The notes: generated by a model not told the origin, from the sequence alone. A stretch of 64,000 nt of DNA from Oricola sp. (GCF_022763245.1 NZ_JALEGV010000037.1:1-64000), one strand, 5' to 3'. Counted from the first letter of the stretch, positions 55,753 through 64,000 are shown. Program-made: numbers and translations.

Positions 55753-55780
55753 GTTTGGCGGCAAGGAGGTGATTGACAAT

Positions 55781-55821
55781 CTAGGACGTTTGACCTAATC
55801 CGTTTAGGACAATTGACCTAA
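55781..55821. promoter_or_regulatory. Tandem 18-bp operators upstream of the TetR gene
   Basis: CTAGGACGTTTGACCTAA (55781-55798) and TTAGGACAATTGACCTAA (55804-55821) are two near-palindromes starting 23 bases apart, built on TTAGG-C-N-CCTAA. The second has 16 of 18 symmetrical positions. A TTGACA at 55773-55778 suggests a promoter directly over them, although its -10 is weak. They are 23-63 bases before the TetR ATG, ideal for autorepression. Confidence 0.78.
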
Positions 55822-55843
55822 TTCAGAAACGGATGGTTGCCGC

Positions 55844-56419
55844 ATGGGCGCCGGGGAGACACGGGATCGGATCGTCGCCACCGCCGACGAATTGTTCTAC
55901 GCAAGCGGTTTCGACAGCACGTCATTCGCCGACATAGCCGATGCGGTGAAGATTTCGCGCGGAAATTTCTACTATCACTTCAAGACGAAGGACGAGATCC
56001 TCCATGCCGTGATCGCGAGGCGTGGGGCCGAGCGTCGCGCCATGATGGAACGCTGGGAAAGCGAGGGCGCGAACCCGCGCGACCGCATCGGGCGTTTCAT
56101 CGACATCCTGATCGTCAACCAGCCGAAGATCATGGCGCATGGCTGCCCCATCGGCACGCTGTGCGCGGAACTGGCCAAGCTTGACCATGCCCAGCACGAC
56201 GAGGCCGCGGGGCTTTTCACGCTGTTCCGCGACTGGCTTCGAACGCAGTTCGAGAAGGCCGGCTGCGGTGACGCCTCCGACGACCTTGCCATGCACCTGC
56301 TGATGCGCAGCCAGGGCGTCGCCTCACTCGTCAACGCTTTCGGCGATCAGGATTTCGTGCGCCGCGAGGTCGAGGCGATGCATGCCTGGCTCGATGCGCG
56401 CATCGGCGAAGCCGGATGA
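55844..56419 (+). CDS. TetR/AcrR-family transcriptional regulator
   Basis: A 191-residue repressor with an N-terminal helix-turn-helix (TSFADIADAVKISRGNFYYHFKTKDEIL, residues about 28-55) and an all-helical ligand-binding domain. The tandem operators upstream indicate self-regulation. It is followed after 22 bases by a YciI-like gene, its probable target in one operon. The ligand is unknown; the single-domain YciI neighbour suggests a small reactive compound. Confidence 0.93.
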   Translation: MGAGETRDRIVATADELFYASGFDSTSFADIADAVKISRGNFYYHFKTKDEILHAVIARRGAERRAMMERWESEGANPRDRIGRFIDILIVNQPKIMAHGCPIGTLCAELAKLDHAQHDEAAGLFTLFRDWLRTQFEKAGCGDASDDLAMHLLMRSQGVASLVNAFGDQDFVRREVEAMHAWLDARIGEAG

Positions 56420-56441
56420 TCCCGAAAAACAGGAGAAACCC

Positions 56442-56729
56442 ATGTTTGTCGTTTTGCTGAGATTTTCCGCCAACAAGGCCAGGGCCGCCGAATTCATGCA
56501 GGGGCACAATGACTGGATCAGGCAGGGTTTCGACGATGGCGTGTTTCTGCTCGCGGGCAGCCTTCAGCCGGGCAAGGGCGGCACGGTGATCGCCCACAAC
56601 ACGTCGCTGGAGCTCTTGCAGGCCCGGGTCGATAGCGATCCGTTCGTCGTCGAGGACGTCGTCTCCCCGGAAATCCTGCAAATCGAGCCCGCACGCACCG
56701 ACGGCAAGCTCGCCTTTCTCGCGGCCTGA
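56442..56729 (+). CDS. YciI-like protein
   Basis: A 95-residue protein of the YciI (dimeric alpha-beta barrel) type: MFVVLLRFSANKARAAEFMQGHNDWIRQGFDDGVFLLAGSLQPGKGG. The conserved His 22 and Asp 23 and Ser in AGSL are the residues proposed for activity in YciI. Its reaction is not known; relatives act in dechlorination or as oxygenase-like helpers. ATG 56442 follows AGGAGAAA. It is the second gene of the TetR unit. Confidence 0.85.
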   Translation: MFVVLLRFSANKARAAEFMQGHNDWIRQGFDDGVFLLAGSLQPGKGGTVIAHNTSLELLQARVDSDPFVVEDVVSPEILQIEPARTDGKLAFLAA

Positions 56730-56744
56730 TCCGGCTCGGTCGCG

Positions 56745-56933
56745 CTACTCGTCCTTATCGAGCCGGTATTCGCCGGTCTTCTCGTCCTTGACCAGCGTGC
56801 CGGTCGCGCCGGTCTGCTGCTCCTTTTCGGCGCGTCGCACGCGCGCCGAAACGCGCTCGGCCTCCCTGACGAAGGCCCGGTAGCCGATCACGCCGACGGC
56901 GACCACGCCGGCCAGAAGAAGAAATTGCGGCAT
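56745..56933 (-). CDS. Small membrane-anchored protein beside the S49 peptidase
   Basis: A 62-residue protein with one N-terminal membrane helix (QFLLLAGVVAVGVIGYRAF). A charged helix and a short tail with KDEKTGEYRLDKDE follow. It follows the S49 peptidase gene by 25 bases on the same strand. I recall a similar short gene between the S49 peptidase and glyQ in several Rhizobiales. The function is unknown. Confidence 0.7.
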   Translation of the reverse strand: MPQFLLLAGVVAVGVIGYRAFVREAERVSARVRRAEKEQQTGATGTLVKDEKTGEYRLDKDE

Positions 56934-56958
56934 CGCGTTCCCCCTTGTTTGCGCTTGC

Positions 56959-57834
56959 CTAGAGACCGAAGCGGGACCACAGCGCGCGGTCTTCCAGCGC
57001 GCCGATCAGCCCGGTTCCGGCCGCCGAGGCGAGCGCCTGCGGATCCGCACCCAGACCGGGAGCGATGACGCCGGCGGCCTGCCTGCGGCCGAAAAAGTCG
57101 CGTTGCGGCTGCACCAGGCGCAGCTCCGTCTTCTTCCCGTAACGGTCCCTCAGGAAGGAGCGCATGTCGCCGATATGGTCGACGAGCCCGAGCTCCTTCG
57201 CCTTCTCGCCCGCCCAGAACGCCCCGGTGAAGAGCTCCGGATCGTCGGCGAGCTTGCTGCCGCGACGGGCCTTCACGAGGTCGATGAAGGTCTTGTGGAT
57301 CTCGAGCTGCATCGATTTCAGCCGCTCGACATCCTCCTGCTTTTCGGGCTGGAACGGATCGAGCACCGACTTGTTCTTACCGGCCGTGTAGACCCGCCGC
57401 TCCACGCCGATCTTGCCGATCGCCTCGACGAAGCCGAATCCGGCCGAGATGACGCCGATCGAGCCGATGATGGAGGAGGGGTCCGCGATGATTTCGTCGC
57501 CTGCGACCGCGATCATGTAGCCGCCCGACGCGGCCACGTCCTCCGTGAACATGTAGACCTGCTTGTTCTTCTCGGCCGCGAGGTCGCGGATGCGCTTGTG
57601 GATCAGTCGCGACTGGGCCGGCGATCCGCCGGGCGAATTGACCGAGAAGGCGACGGCCGGCGCGCGCTTGTCGGCGAAGGCGCGCTCGATCACCGGTGCT
57701 GTGGAGGCGAGCGACAGGCGCGGATTCATCGGCGAACTGCCGGCGGCGATGACGCCTTGCAGACGCACCACTGGAATGACCGGGCCTTCGCCGCGGAAGC
57801 GTTTCGGGACGAGACGATTGACTTGCAGTTTCAC
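56959..57834 (-). CDS. S49 family peptidase (SppA/SohB type)
   Basis: A 291-residue serine peptidase. VAFSVNSPGGSPAQSRLIHKRI precedes the catalytic Ser in DVAASGGYMIAVAGDEIIADPSSIIGSIGVISAGFGF, and a conserved Lys follows in the KARRGSKL region. Short S49 enzymes cleave signal peptides or act in membrane-protein quality control. The N terminus lacks a clear membrane segment, so it may be cytoplasmic or peripheral. Confidence 0.92.
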   Translation of the reverse strand: MKLQVNRLVPKRFRGEGPVIPVVRLQGVIAAGSSPMNPRLSLASTAPVIERAFADKRAPAVAFSVNSPGGSPAQSRLIHKRIRDLAAEKNKQVYMFTEDVAASGGYMIAVAGDEIIADPSSIIGSIGVISAGFGFVEAIGKIGVERRVYTAGKNKSVLDPFQPEKQEDVERLKSMQLEIHKTFIDLVKARRGSKLADDPELFTGAFWAGEKAKELGLVDHIGDMRSFLRDRYGKKTELRLVQPQRDFFGRRQAAGVIAPGLGADPQALASAAGTGLIGALEDRALWSRFGL

Positions 57835-57954
57835 GGGTCGCGGGCTCGCTTTTACGGTGTCGGGGCGGTTGTTCCTCTATGTAATGGCGCTTGGCGCCCG
57901 CGCAACACGGCCGTCGTCCATTGCAGACAGTGCTGCGTGGAAAATCCCCGATTA

Positions 57955-57970
57955 TTGACGTTTACGTAAA
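57955..57970 (+). promoter_or_regulatory. TTGACGTTTACGTAAA site upstream of the acyl-CoA dehydrogenase
   Basis: The 16-base element contains the palindrome TTTACGTAAA and lies 74 bases before the acyl-CoA dehydrogenase ATG. As I recall, this matches the motif bound by the MerR-type LiuR regulator of branched-chain and fatty-acid degradation. The site could overlap the promoter -35. LiuR itself is not in the window. Confidence 0.5.
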
Positions 57971-58044
57971 AAGCTTCTAGCGCTGGCTGCTATGCTTGCT
58001 GATGCGCCGCGCCCGTTGCCGGCGCGTTTCTACGGGAGGTCACC

Positions 58045-59820
58045 ATGTATCAGGCGCCGGTCGCGGAAATCGCACACACGCTGAAATCTGTCGCGGGGCT
58101 CGGCGAGGCGCTTCAGGCCGGCCGGTTCGGCGACCTGAGCGAGGATCTCGTCGACGCCATCCTGCAGGAAGCGGGCCGTTTCGCCGCCGAGGAGATCGCC
58201 CCGCTGCACGCGTCGGGCGACAAGCAGGGCGCGCGGCTGGCCGACGGCGTCGTCACCATGCCGGACGGCTATGTGGACCTCTACCGGAACTGGATTGCCG
58301 GCGGCTGGAACAGCCTGGCCGCCGATCCGGACTATGGCGGGCAGGGCCTGCCGGCCATGCTTTCCATGGCCGTGGCCGAGATGTGGAATTCCGGCTCCAT
58401 GGGGTTCGGCCTCGCGCCGACGCTGACCATGGGCGCGATCGAGGCGCTGGAGGCGCACGCCTCCGACGAATTGAAGCAGACCTACCTTCCGAAGCTGGTC
58501 TCCGGCGAATGGACCGGCACGATGAACCTGACCGAGCCGCAGGCCGGCTCCGATGTCGGCGCGCTCAATGCGCGGGCCGAACCGGTCGGCGACGGTTCCT
58601 ATCGCGTCTTCGGCCAGAAGATATTCATCACCTATGGCGAGCACGACATGACGGACAATATCGTCCATCTCGTCCTGGCGCGCCTGCCGGACGCGCCCGC
58701 CGGCACGCGCGGCATCTCGCTGTTCCTGGTGCCGAAATTCCTCGTCAATGCGGACGGTTCGCTCGGCGCCCGCAACGACGTGATCTGCCATTCCATCGAG
58801 CACAAGCTCGGCATCAACTGCTCGCCGACCTGCACGATGATCTATGGCGACGGCAAGCATGGCGACACGCCGGGCGCGATCGGCTGGCTGGTCGGTCAGG
58901 AGAACCGGGGCCTCGCTTGCATGTTCACGATGATGAACAGCGCCCGCCTGGCCGTCGGCATCGAGGGTGTGGCGGTCGCCGAGGCCGCCCGCCAGAAGGC
59001 GCTCGAATATGCCAATGAACGCCGGCAGGGCAAGGCGTCGGGCTGGTCGGGTAACGGCATGAGCCCGATCGTGCATCACCCCGACGTGCAGCGCGACCTG
59101 CTGACCATGACGGGCCTCACCCGCGCTGCCCGCTCGATCGCCTATGCCTGCGCCCACGCCATCGACATGGCGCGCGTCTCCGAAGGCGAAGATGCAAAGT
59201 TCTGGCATGAGCGCGCCAGCCTTCTGACCCCGGTCGCCAAGGCCTTCTCGACGGATGTCGGCTCGCAGGTCGCCTCCATCGGCGTGCAGGTGCATGGCGG
59301 CATGGGCTATATCGAGGAAACGGGCGCGGCGCTGTTCATGCGCGACGCGCGCATTGCGCAGATCTACGAGGGCACCAACGGCATCCAGGCGATCGACCTC
59401 GTGATGCGCAAGCTGCCGCAATCCGAAGGTGCATGTATCGTCGCCTATCTGGACGAGCTGGACGATGTCGTCGGCAGCCTCTCGGCCTCCAACGATCCCG
59501 CCTTCGGCGTCTCGGCAAAACGCCTGCAGGAGGCGATGGCCAATCTGCGCGCCGCGACCGAGGCTTTGGAAGCGATGCTCAAGGGCGGCGACATCGACGG
59601 CGCGCTGGCCGGCGCGACGCCTTATCTGCGCCTCTTCGGCCTGGCCGCCGGCGGCGTCTATCTGGCCAAGGCGGCGCTCGCCGACACTGAAAATGGCGAA
59701 CGGGCCGCACTCTGCCGGTTCTTCGCCGAAAACCTGACCGGCGAAACGGTCGGCTTGCGCCACACGGTCGAGGCCGGATCGGCGAGCCTTCTGGCGGCCG
59801 GCGAATTCCTGGTCGCGTGA
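58045..59820 (+). CDS. Acyl-CoA dehydrogenase (long FadE/DmdC-like form)
   Basis: A 591-residue flavoprotein that introduces the alpha-beta double bond of an acyl-CoA. It has TMNLTEPQAGSDVGAL and ITYGEHDMTDNIVHLVLAR in the FAD-binding region. The catalytic Glu lies in YEGTNGIQAIDLV near residue 440, and an extra C-terminal helical domain typical of the 590-residue class follows. It may use medium or methylthio-acyl substrates as DmdC does, but that is not shown. Enoyl-CoA hydratase follows after ten bases, giving two consecutive beta-oxidation steps. Confidence 0.94.
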   Translation: MYQAPVAEIAHTLKSVAGLGEALQAGRFGDLSEDLVDAILQEAGRFAAEEIAPLHASGDKQGARLADGVVTMPDGYVDLYRNWIAGGWNSLAADPDYGGQGLPAMLSMAVAEMWNSGSMGFGLAPTLTMGAIEALEAHASDELKQTYLPKLVSGEWTGTMNLTEPQAGSDVGALNARAEPVGDGSYRVFGQKIFITYGEHDMTDNIVHLVLARLPDAPAGTRGISLFLVPKFLVNADGSLGARNDVICHSIEHKLGINCSPTCTMIYGDGKHGDTPGAIGWLVGQENRGLACMFTMMNSARLAVGIEGVAVAEAARQKALEYANERRQGKASGWSGNGMSPIVHHPDVQRDLLTMTGLTRAARSIAYACAHAIDMARVSEGEDAKFWHERASLLTPVAKAFSTDVGSQVASIGVQVHGGMGYIEETGAALFMRDARIAQIYEGTNGIQAIDLVMRKLPQSEGACIVAYLDELDDVVGSLSASNDPAFGVSAKRLQEAMANLRAATEALEAMLKGGDIDGALAGATPYLRLFGLAAGGVYLAKAALADTENGERAALCRFFAENLTGETVGLRHTVEAGSASLLAAGEFLVA

Positions 59821-59830
59821 AGGGAAAGCA

Positions 59831-60583
59831 ATGTCTGACGATCATATCCTCATCGAGCGCCGGGGCGCGGTCCAGGTCATCCGGCTGAACCGGCCGGACA
59901 AGAAGAACGCCATCACCCGGGCCATGTATGACCGCATGGCCGAGGCCTTGCGCAGCGGGGACGAGGACGCGGATGTCCGCGTGCATGTCTTCCTCGGCTC
60001 ACCCGGCGCGTTCTCCTCGGGCAACGACCTTCAGGATTTCCTGGCGATCGCGATGGGCGGTGAGCACGGCTCCGACGTCTGGGCCTTCCTCAATGCGCTC
60101 GCAACAGCGCAAAAGCCCGTCGTCTCCGGCGTTGACGGCCTGGCGATCGGTATCGGCACGACGATCCAGCTGCATTGCGACCTGACCTTTGCCACGCCGG
60201 CCTCGCTGTTCAAGACGCCCTTCACCGATCTCGCTTTGGTTCCGGAAGCCGCCTCCAGCCTGCTTGCGCCGCAGGTCATGGGCCCTCAGCGCGCCTTCGC
60301 GCTGCTCGGCATGGGCGAAGGCTTCTCCGCCGAGGACGCACACGCCGCCGGCCTGATCTGGAAGATCGTCGAGGCCGACGCGCTGGAATCCGAGGTGATG
60401 GCGGCGGCCGAAACGCTCGCCGCCAAGCCGCCCGAAGCCTTGCGCCTCGCCAAGAAGCTGCTGAAAGGCCCGCGCGAACCCGTGCTGGACCGCCTCCGCG
60501 AGGAGGGAGCCCTGTTCCTGGAGCGGCTCAAGTCGGATGAGGCACGCGAAGCCTTCATGGCCTTCATGGCGCGCAAGAAATAA
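59831..60583 (+). CDS. Enoyl-CoA hydratase (crotonase family)
   Basis: A 250-residue crotonase. NRPDKKNAITRAMYD is the typical N-terminal block, and FSSGNDLQDFLA is the first oxyanion-hole region. GVDGLAIGIGTTIQLHCDLTFAT and PEAASSLLAPQVMG, which has the Glu position of hydratases, complete the fold. It hydrates the enoyl-CoA made by the preceding dehydrogenase. The genes are ten bases apart. Confidence 0.93.
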   Translation: MSDDHILIERRGAVQVIRLNRPDKKNAITRAMYDRMAEALRSGDEDADVRVHVFLGSPGAFSSGNDLQDFLAIAMGGEHGSDVWAFLNALATAQKPVVSGVDGLAIGIGTTIQLHCDLTFATPASLFKTPFTDLALVPEAASSLLAPQVMGPQRAFALLGMGEGFSAEDAHAAGLIWKIVEADALESEVMAAAETLAAKPPEALRLAKKLLKGPREPVLDRLREEGALFLERLKSDEAREAFMAFMARKK

Positions 60584-60626
60584 GCCGCGCGCACTTTCGC
60601 TCAGTCGTAGCGCATTCCAGCCCGGA

Positions 60627-61856
60627 TCAGGCCGCGTCCTGCTGGCGCACCGCGTTGCTGAGCAGGTAGCGCGCAAACAGCGGCAGGCTCGCAGCGCCCA
60701 TGACGCGCGCATTGGCGCCGATGGCGGCCGGCAGGATGTTGGGCGTCTCGATGCCCTGGAAGTCGATCGAGGCGAGGTGCTTCTGCGCCGCCGAGGCGAT
60801 TCGCTCGCGCACCGAGGCCGGAAAGCCGCCGTCGATCAGCACGGCTTCGAAGTCGATCACCGAGCACACCGACACGGCGGCGATGGCCAGGCTCTCGCCG
60901 GTCATCTCGATCCAGTCGGTCAGGTGCGGCTCGAACCGGTCCCAGTCGTCGGGCAAGAGCCAGAGCGGCGACGGATCGATGCCGGCCTCCTTCAGCCGCG
61001 CTTCGAGAATGAAGATCGACGCGCAGTCGATCAGTTGCTCGCCCGGCCGGTCGCGATGGCGGATCGGCAGCGTGCCGAAGGCGCCCGCATTGCCGGTGCG
61101 GCCGGTGAAGATCGCGTCGTTGAGGACGAAACCGCCGCCGATGAACGTGCCGACGAAGAAATAGGCGAAGTCGGAGAATTCGCGCCCCCGGCCGAACACG
61201 TTCTCCGCGCCGCAGGCGCAGCTTGCGTCGTTTTCCACCTGCACGGGCAGGTCGGAGAATTCGCCGATCGCCTCCGCGAAGCTGAAGGCGCGCCACGCTT
61301 CCATCTCCACCGGCGGCGCGCCGAGGCGGTCGAGCCAGGCCCAGAGCTCGAAGGGTGCGGCGACGCCGATGCCTGCGACACGGTCCCATTGCGCGGGCGT
61401 CAGCGCGGTCCGCGCCTTGTTCAGCCCGTCGGCGAGAAACGCCATCAAGGTGGCGGGCAGGGGATATTGATAGGTGAGGTGCTGCTGGAAGCGGACCGCG
61501 CCGGTGAAGTCCATCAGCACCAGGTCGGCCATCCGCCGGCCGATCTTGAGGCCGATGGAGAATACGCCGTCGGGATCGAGCGCCATCGGCACCGAGGGCT
61601 GACCGATCCGCCCGCGCATCGGTTCGCCCCGCAGGACGAGCCCGTCGCGTTCCAGCGCGCGCATGATCACGGAAATCGTCTGCGCCGAAAGCCCGGTCAT
61701 CCTGGTCAGGTCGGATTTCGCCAGCGCGCCGAAGCGCCTGAGAAGGGTGAGGATCAGCTTCTCGTTATAGGCGCGCATGCCGCTCTGGTTGGTGCCGCGC
61801 ATCTGCGTGGCGCCCGGCTTGTTCACAGGCATGTCGCAGGCCTCCGGCTGGCCCAT
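60627..61856 (-). CDS. ROK-family transcriptional regulator
   Basis: A 409-residue ROK regulator. An N-terminal winged helix-turn-helix (RRFGALAKSDLTRMTGLSAQTISVIMRALERDGLV) precedes the ROK sugar-kinase-like domain (GVAAPFELWAWLDRLGAPP, ...FFVGTFIGGGFVLND). The usual CxCGxxGC zinc loop is missing; that region reads RPGEQLIDCASIFILEARL. It is divergent from frcB and should repress the sugar operon through the 37-bp dyad. ATG 61856 is one of several possible starts, 61898 being longer. Confidence 0.9.
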   Translation of the reverse strand: MGQPEACDMPVNKPGATQMRGTNQSGMRAYNEKLILTLLRRFGALAKSDLTRMTGLSAQTISVIMRALERDGLVLRGEPMRGRIGQPSVPMALDPDGVFSIGLKIGRRMADLVLMDFTGAVRFQQHLTYQYPLPATLMAFLADGLNKARTALTPAQWDRVAGIGVAAPFELWAWLDRLGAPPVEMEAWRAFSFAEAIGEFSDLPVQVENDASCACGAENVFGRGREFSDFAYFFVGTFIGGGFVLNDAIFTGRTGNAGAFGTLPIRHRDRPGEQLIDCASIFILEARLKEAGIDPSPLWLLPDDWDRFEPHLTDWIEMTGESLAIAAVSVCSVIDFEAVLIDGGFPASVRERIASAAQKHLASIDFQGIETPNILPAAIGANARVMGAASLPLFARYLLSNAVRQQDAA

Positions 61857-61957
61857 GGCGTCGTCCTTCCACTCATGCCTGACGACACTGACATACACAG
61901 ATTCGATGTCACGCGCATACCTTTCCCTTGGGTCAGAGTGCGGTCCGGGCGCCTTGC

Positions 61958-61994
61958 TGTCAATAATTAAATCAAAGTGAATTACTTATTGACA
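61958..61994. promoter_or_regulatory. 37-bp dyad operator between the ROK regulator and frcB
   Basis: TGTCAATAA (61958-61966) and TTATTGACA (61986-61994) are exact complements, and the inner sequence continues the symmetry with TAA.TCA...TGA.TTA. The right arm contains TTGACA (61989-61994), a -35 hexamer for frcB, so binding there would block both directions. This is the probable binding site of the adjacent ROK regulator. Confidence 0.78.
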
Positions 61995-62115
61995 CGCCCT
62001 GGCGATTGGTATTCCCTAACGTCGGGTTCGGGTGGAGCCGCCGGCAAGGCGGGGCTTGCCCGCACCGAAGGCCGGATTGGGAAACCGGCCTCAAACTCAA
62101 CCTGGGAGGAATACC

Positions 62116-63144
62116 GTGAAGAGAACACTGCTTTCTGCAACCGCCGCCGCGTTCGCGCTGAGCGCCGCCGCGATCGTGCCCGCCAGCGCGCAGGACAAGG
62201 TCGCCGCCTGCCTGATCACCAAGACGGACACCAATCCGTTCTTCGTGAAGATGAAGGAAGGCGCGACCGCCAAGGCCGAGGAACTTGGCATCGACCTCAA
62301 GAGCTTTGCCGGCAAGATCGACGGCGACCACGAAACCCAGGTCGCGGCGATCGAGACCTGCATCGCCGACGGCGCCAAGGGCATCCTGCTGACGGCGTCC
62401 GACACCTCCTCGATCGTCTCTTCGGTGCAGCAGGCCCGCGACGCCGGCATCCTGGTCATCGCGCTCGACACGCCGCTCGACCCGATCGACGCCGCCGACA
62501 TGACTTTCGCCACCGACAATTTCCTGGCCGGCGAACTGATCGGCCAGTGGGCGAAGGCGAAGCTCGGCGACGACGCCGCGAACGCCAAGATCGGCATGCT
62601 CGACCTCGCCGTCAGCCAGCCGACCGTCGGGGTCCTGCGCGACCAGGGCTTCATGCAGGGCTTCGGCATCGATCTCGGCGATCCCAAGAAATGGGGCGAC
62701 GAAAGCGATCCGCGCGTCGTCGGCCATGACGTCACCCAGGGCAACGAGGAAGGCGGCCGCAAGGCGATGGAGAACCTGCTCGCCACCGATCCGATGATCA
62801 ACGTCGTCTACACGATCAACGAGCCCGCCGCCGCTGGCGCCTACGAGGCGCTGAAAGCCATCGGCCGCGAGAACGACGTGCTGATCGTCTCGGTCGACGG
62901 TGGCTGCCCGGGCGTCAAGAACGTCGCGGACGGCGTGATCGGGGCCACCTCGCAGCAATATCCGCTGCTGATGGCCTCCAAGGGCATCGAGGCGATCGCC
63001 GCATGGGCGAAAGACGGCACCAAGCCGCAGCCGACCGAAGGCAAGGACTTCTTCGACACCGGCGTGTCGCTGGTGACTGACCAGGCCGTCGATGGCGTGG
63101 AGTCCATCTCCGTCAAGGAAGGCATGGATCTCTGCTGGGGCTGA
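62116..63144 (+). CDS. frcB: Fructose-type ABC transporter substrate-binding protein
   Basis: A 342-residue periplasmic sugar-binding protein of the Peripla_BP_4/FrcB group. A signal peptide ([25 protein letters not shown]) precedes [23 protein letters not shown]. The hinge and sugar-contact regions include [12 protein letters not shown] and [20 protein letters not shown]. The GTG start has a perfect GGGAGGA five bases upstream. It is first in the import operon; a permease follows after 121 bases. Fructose is the probable sugar, with mannose and ribose possible. Confidence 0.92.
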   Translation: MKRTLLSATAAAFALSAAAIVPASAQDKVAACLITKTDTNPFFVKMKEGATAKAEELGIDLKSFAGKIDGDHETQVAAIETCIADGAKGILLTASDTSSIVSSVQQARDAGILVIALDTPLDPIDAADMTFATDNFLAGELIGQWAKAKLGDDAANAKIGMLDLAVSQPTVGVLRDQGFMQGFGIDLGDPKKWGDESDPRVVGHDVTQGNEEGGRKAMENLLATDPMINVVYTINEPAAAGAYEALKAIGRENDVLIVSVDGGCPGVKNVADGVIGATSQQYPLLMASKGIEAIAAWAKDGTKPQPTEGKDFFDTGVSLVTDQAVDGVESISVKEGMDLCWG

Positions 63145-63265
63145 CCGGCATTTCGTGCTTATTATGCAGGGGAGGGAGCCGTTCGCGGCTCTCTCCAACC
63201 AGAGGCGATGAACCGCCCCAGACGACATACCGCATGAATTGCGGCGCCACTTTCGGGGAGGGAAA

Positions 63266-64000
63266 ATGGCACAGACACCGACATCCGGGCAGGATTTCGA
63301 AGCATCCCTCGCCCATAGCCCCACCGCAGTCGCCGAATTCGAGGATCATTCCTCCGGCAGCCTGATCGGCAAGGTGCAGAACGCGCTGCACCAGACGCCG
63401 TCGCTGGTGCCGCTGATCGTGCTGATCCTGTCGATCGTCGTGTTCGGCCTGCTCCTCGGTTCCAAGTTCTTCTCGCCCTTCGCACTGACCCTCATCCTTC
63501 AGCAGGTTCAGATCGTCGGCATTGTCGCCGCCGCGCAGAGCATCGTCATCCTGACCGCCGGCATCGACCTGTCGGTCGGCGCGATCATGGTCCTGAGCTC
63601 GGTTGTCATGGGCCAGTTCGCGTTCCGCTACGGCCTGCCACCGAGCATCGCGGTGTTCTGCGGCCTCGTCTGCGGCACCGCCTGCGGCTTCGTGAACGGC
63701 TACCTCGTTGCACGCGTCAAGCTGCCGCCCTTCATCGTCACGCTCGGCATGTGGCAGATCGTGCTCGCGACGAATTTCCTCTACTCGGCCAACGAGACCA
63801 TCCGTGCCCAGGAGATCGAGGCGCAGGCGCCCCTGCTTCAGTTCTTCGGCAACAAACTCAATATAGGCGGCGCGATCTTCACCTACGGCGTCATCTTCAT
63901 GATCCTGCTGGTGCTGGTGCTTGCCTATGTGCTGCGCCATACCGCCTGGGGCCGGCATGTCTATGCCGTCGGCGACGATCCCGAGGCGGCGGGCCTCTCC
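63266..64000 (+). CDS. frcC: Fructose-type ABC transporter permease, cut by the window edge
   Basis: The first 245 codons of a RbsC/FrcC-type permease run off the window end. Membrane helices include LVPLIVLILSIVVFGLLLGSKFF, then QIVGIVAAAQSIVILTAGIDLSVGAIMVL, which holds the family motif. GTACGFVNGYLVARVKLPPFIVTLGM and IFTYGVIFMILLVLVLAYVL complete the visible part. GGGGAGGGAAA precedes ATG 63266. An ATPase gene frcA is expected next. Confidence 0.9.
   Translation, partial: MAQTPTSGQDFEASLAHSPTAVAEFEDHSSGSLIGKVQNALHQTPSLVPLIVLILSIVVFGLLLGSKFFSPFALTLILQQVQIVGIVAAAQSIVILTAGIDLSVGAIMVLSSVVMGQFAFRYGLPPSIAVFCGLVCGTACGFVNGYLVARVKLPPFIVTLGMWQIVLATNFLYSANETIRAQEIEAQAPLLQFFGNKLNIGGAIFTYGVIFMILLVLVLAYVLRHTAWGRHVYAVGDDPEAAGLS

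Noticed and set aside
1-64000. tRNA, rRNA, CRISPR, insertion-sequence or phage features
   Set aside because: No cloverleaf sequences, repeat-spacer arrays, transposase motifs or integrase genes were seen. Intergenic gaps are short and explained by the listed sites.

Overview
The window is about 64 kb of GC-rich chromosome with no rRNA, tRNA, insertion sequence, phage gene or CRISPR array that I can recognise. Gene content and order point to an alphaproteobacterium of the Rhizobiales (Hyphomicrobiales). The evidence is an imuA-imuB-dnaE2 cassette with a GAAC-N7-GAAC LexA box, an F0 ATP-synthase operon with split b'/b subunits separated from F1, a BacA/SbmA transporter, a porin with the Rhizobiales N-terminal signature, a FrcB/FrcC sugar ABC system beside a ROK regulator, an intracellular PHB depolymerase, and many DUFs typical of this order. 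I cannot name the species from sequence alone.

Layout. 1-1.4 kb: tail of a thiolase, a DUF2218 protein and an SDR reductase. 1.5-7.4 kb: SOS mutasome operon imuA-imuB-dnaE2 plus a 69-aa protein. 7.4-11.8 kb: GST, PHB depolymerase, BacA-like transporter, DksA-type zinc finger, NnrU. 11.9-15.3 kb: YfgM-like protein with der, then a cell-wall hydrolase. 15.4-18.2 kb: atpI-B-E-F'-F from a well-formed promoter to a terminator. 18.2-27.4 kb: rnhB, a radical SAM protein behind a second LexA box, a glycosyltransferase-like protein, moaB-ispE, a TPR protein, a polyprenyl synthase, and DUF2007 with a TrmN6-like methyltransferase. 27.5-36.3 kb: a small Cys protein, an unrecognised 910-aa exported protein, purD, ubiA, DUF6101, FAD oxidase with Sua5/TsaC. 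36.5-42.8 kb: two small exported proteins (one a miniature porin-like protein), glyS, DUF2207, LemA. 42.9-49.7 kb: VOC protein, 2H phosphoesterase, and a polyamine/opine-type ABC importer with DUF3830 and a divergent LysR. 49.8-54.1 kb: an exported unknown and a DUF4242 / DUF4142 / di-heme peroxidase / Crp-Fnr cassette behind a perfect 16-bp dyad. 54.1-60.6 kb: glyQ, a Cys-rich exported protein, TetR with YciI, a small membrane protein, an S49 peptidase, then acyl-CoA dehydrogenase with enoyl-CoA hydratase. 60.6-64 kb: ROK regulator divergent from frcB-frcC.

How parts work together. Two LexA boxes tie translesion synthesis and a SplB-related radical SAM enzyme to the SOS response. Thiolase, SDR, PHB depolymerase and the acyl-CoA dehydrogenase/hydratase pair concern acyl-CoA and storage-polymer turnover. 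Several regulators sit next to convincing operators: TetR with tandem 18-bp sites, ROK with a 37-bp dyad, Crp-Fnr with a 16-bp palindrome, and LysR with an inverted repeat over its own start.

Most worth pursuing are the Crp-Fnr/di-heme peroxidase/DUF4142/DUF4242 cassette and the orphan 910-aa exported protein. Also notable are the SOS-controlled radical SAM gene and the wide separation of glyQ from glyS by accessory genes. Motif and family calls come from reading the sequence; no database search was run.
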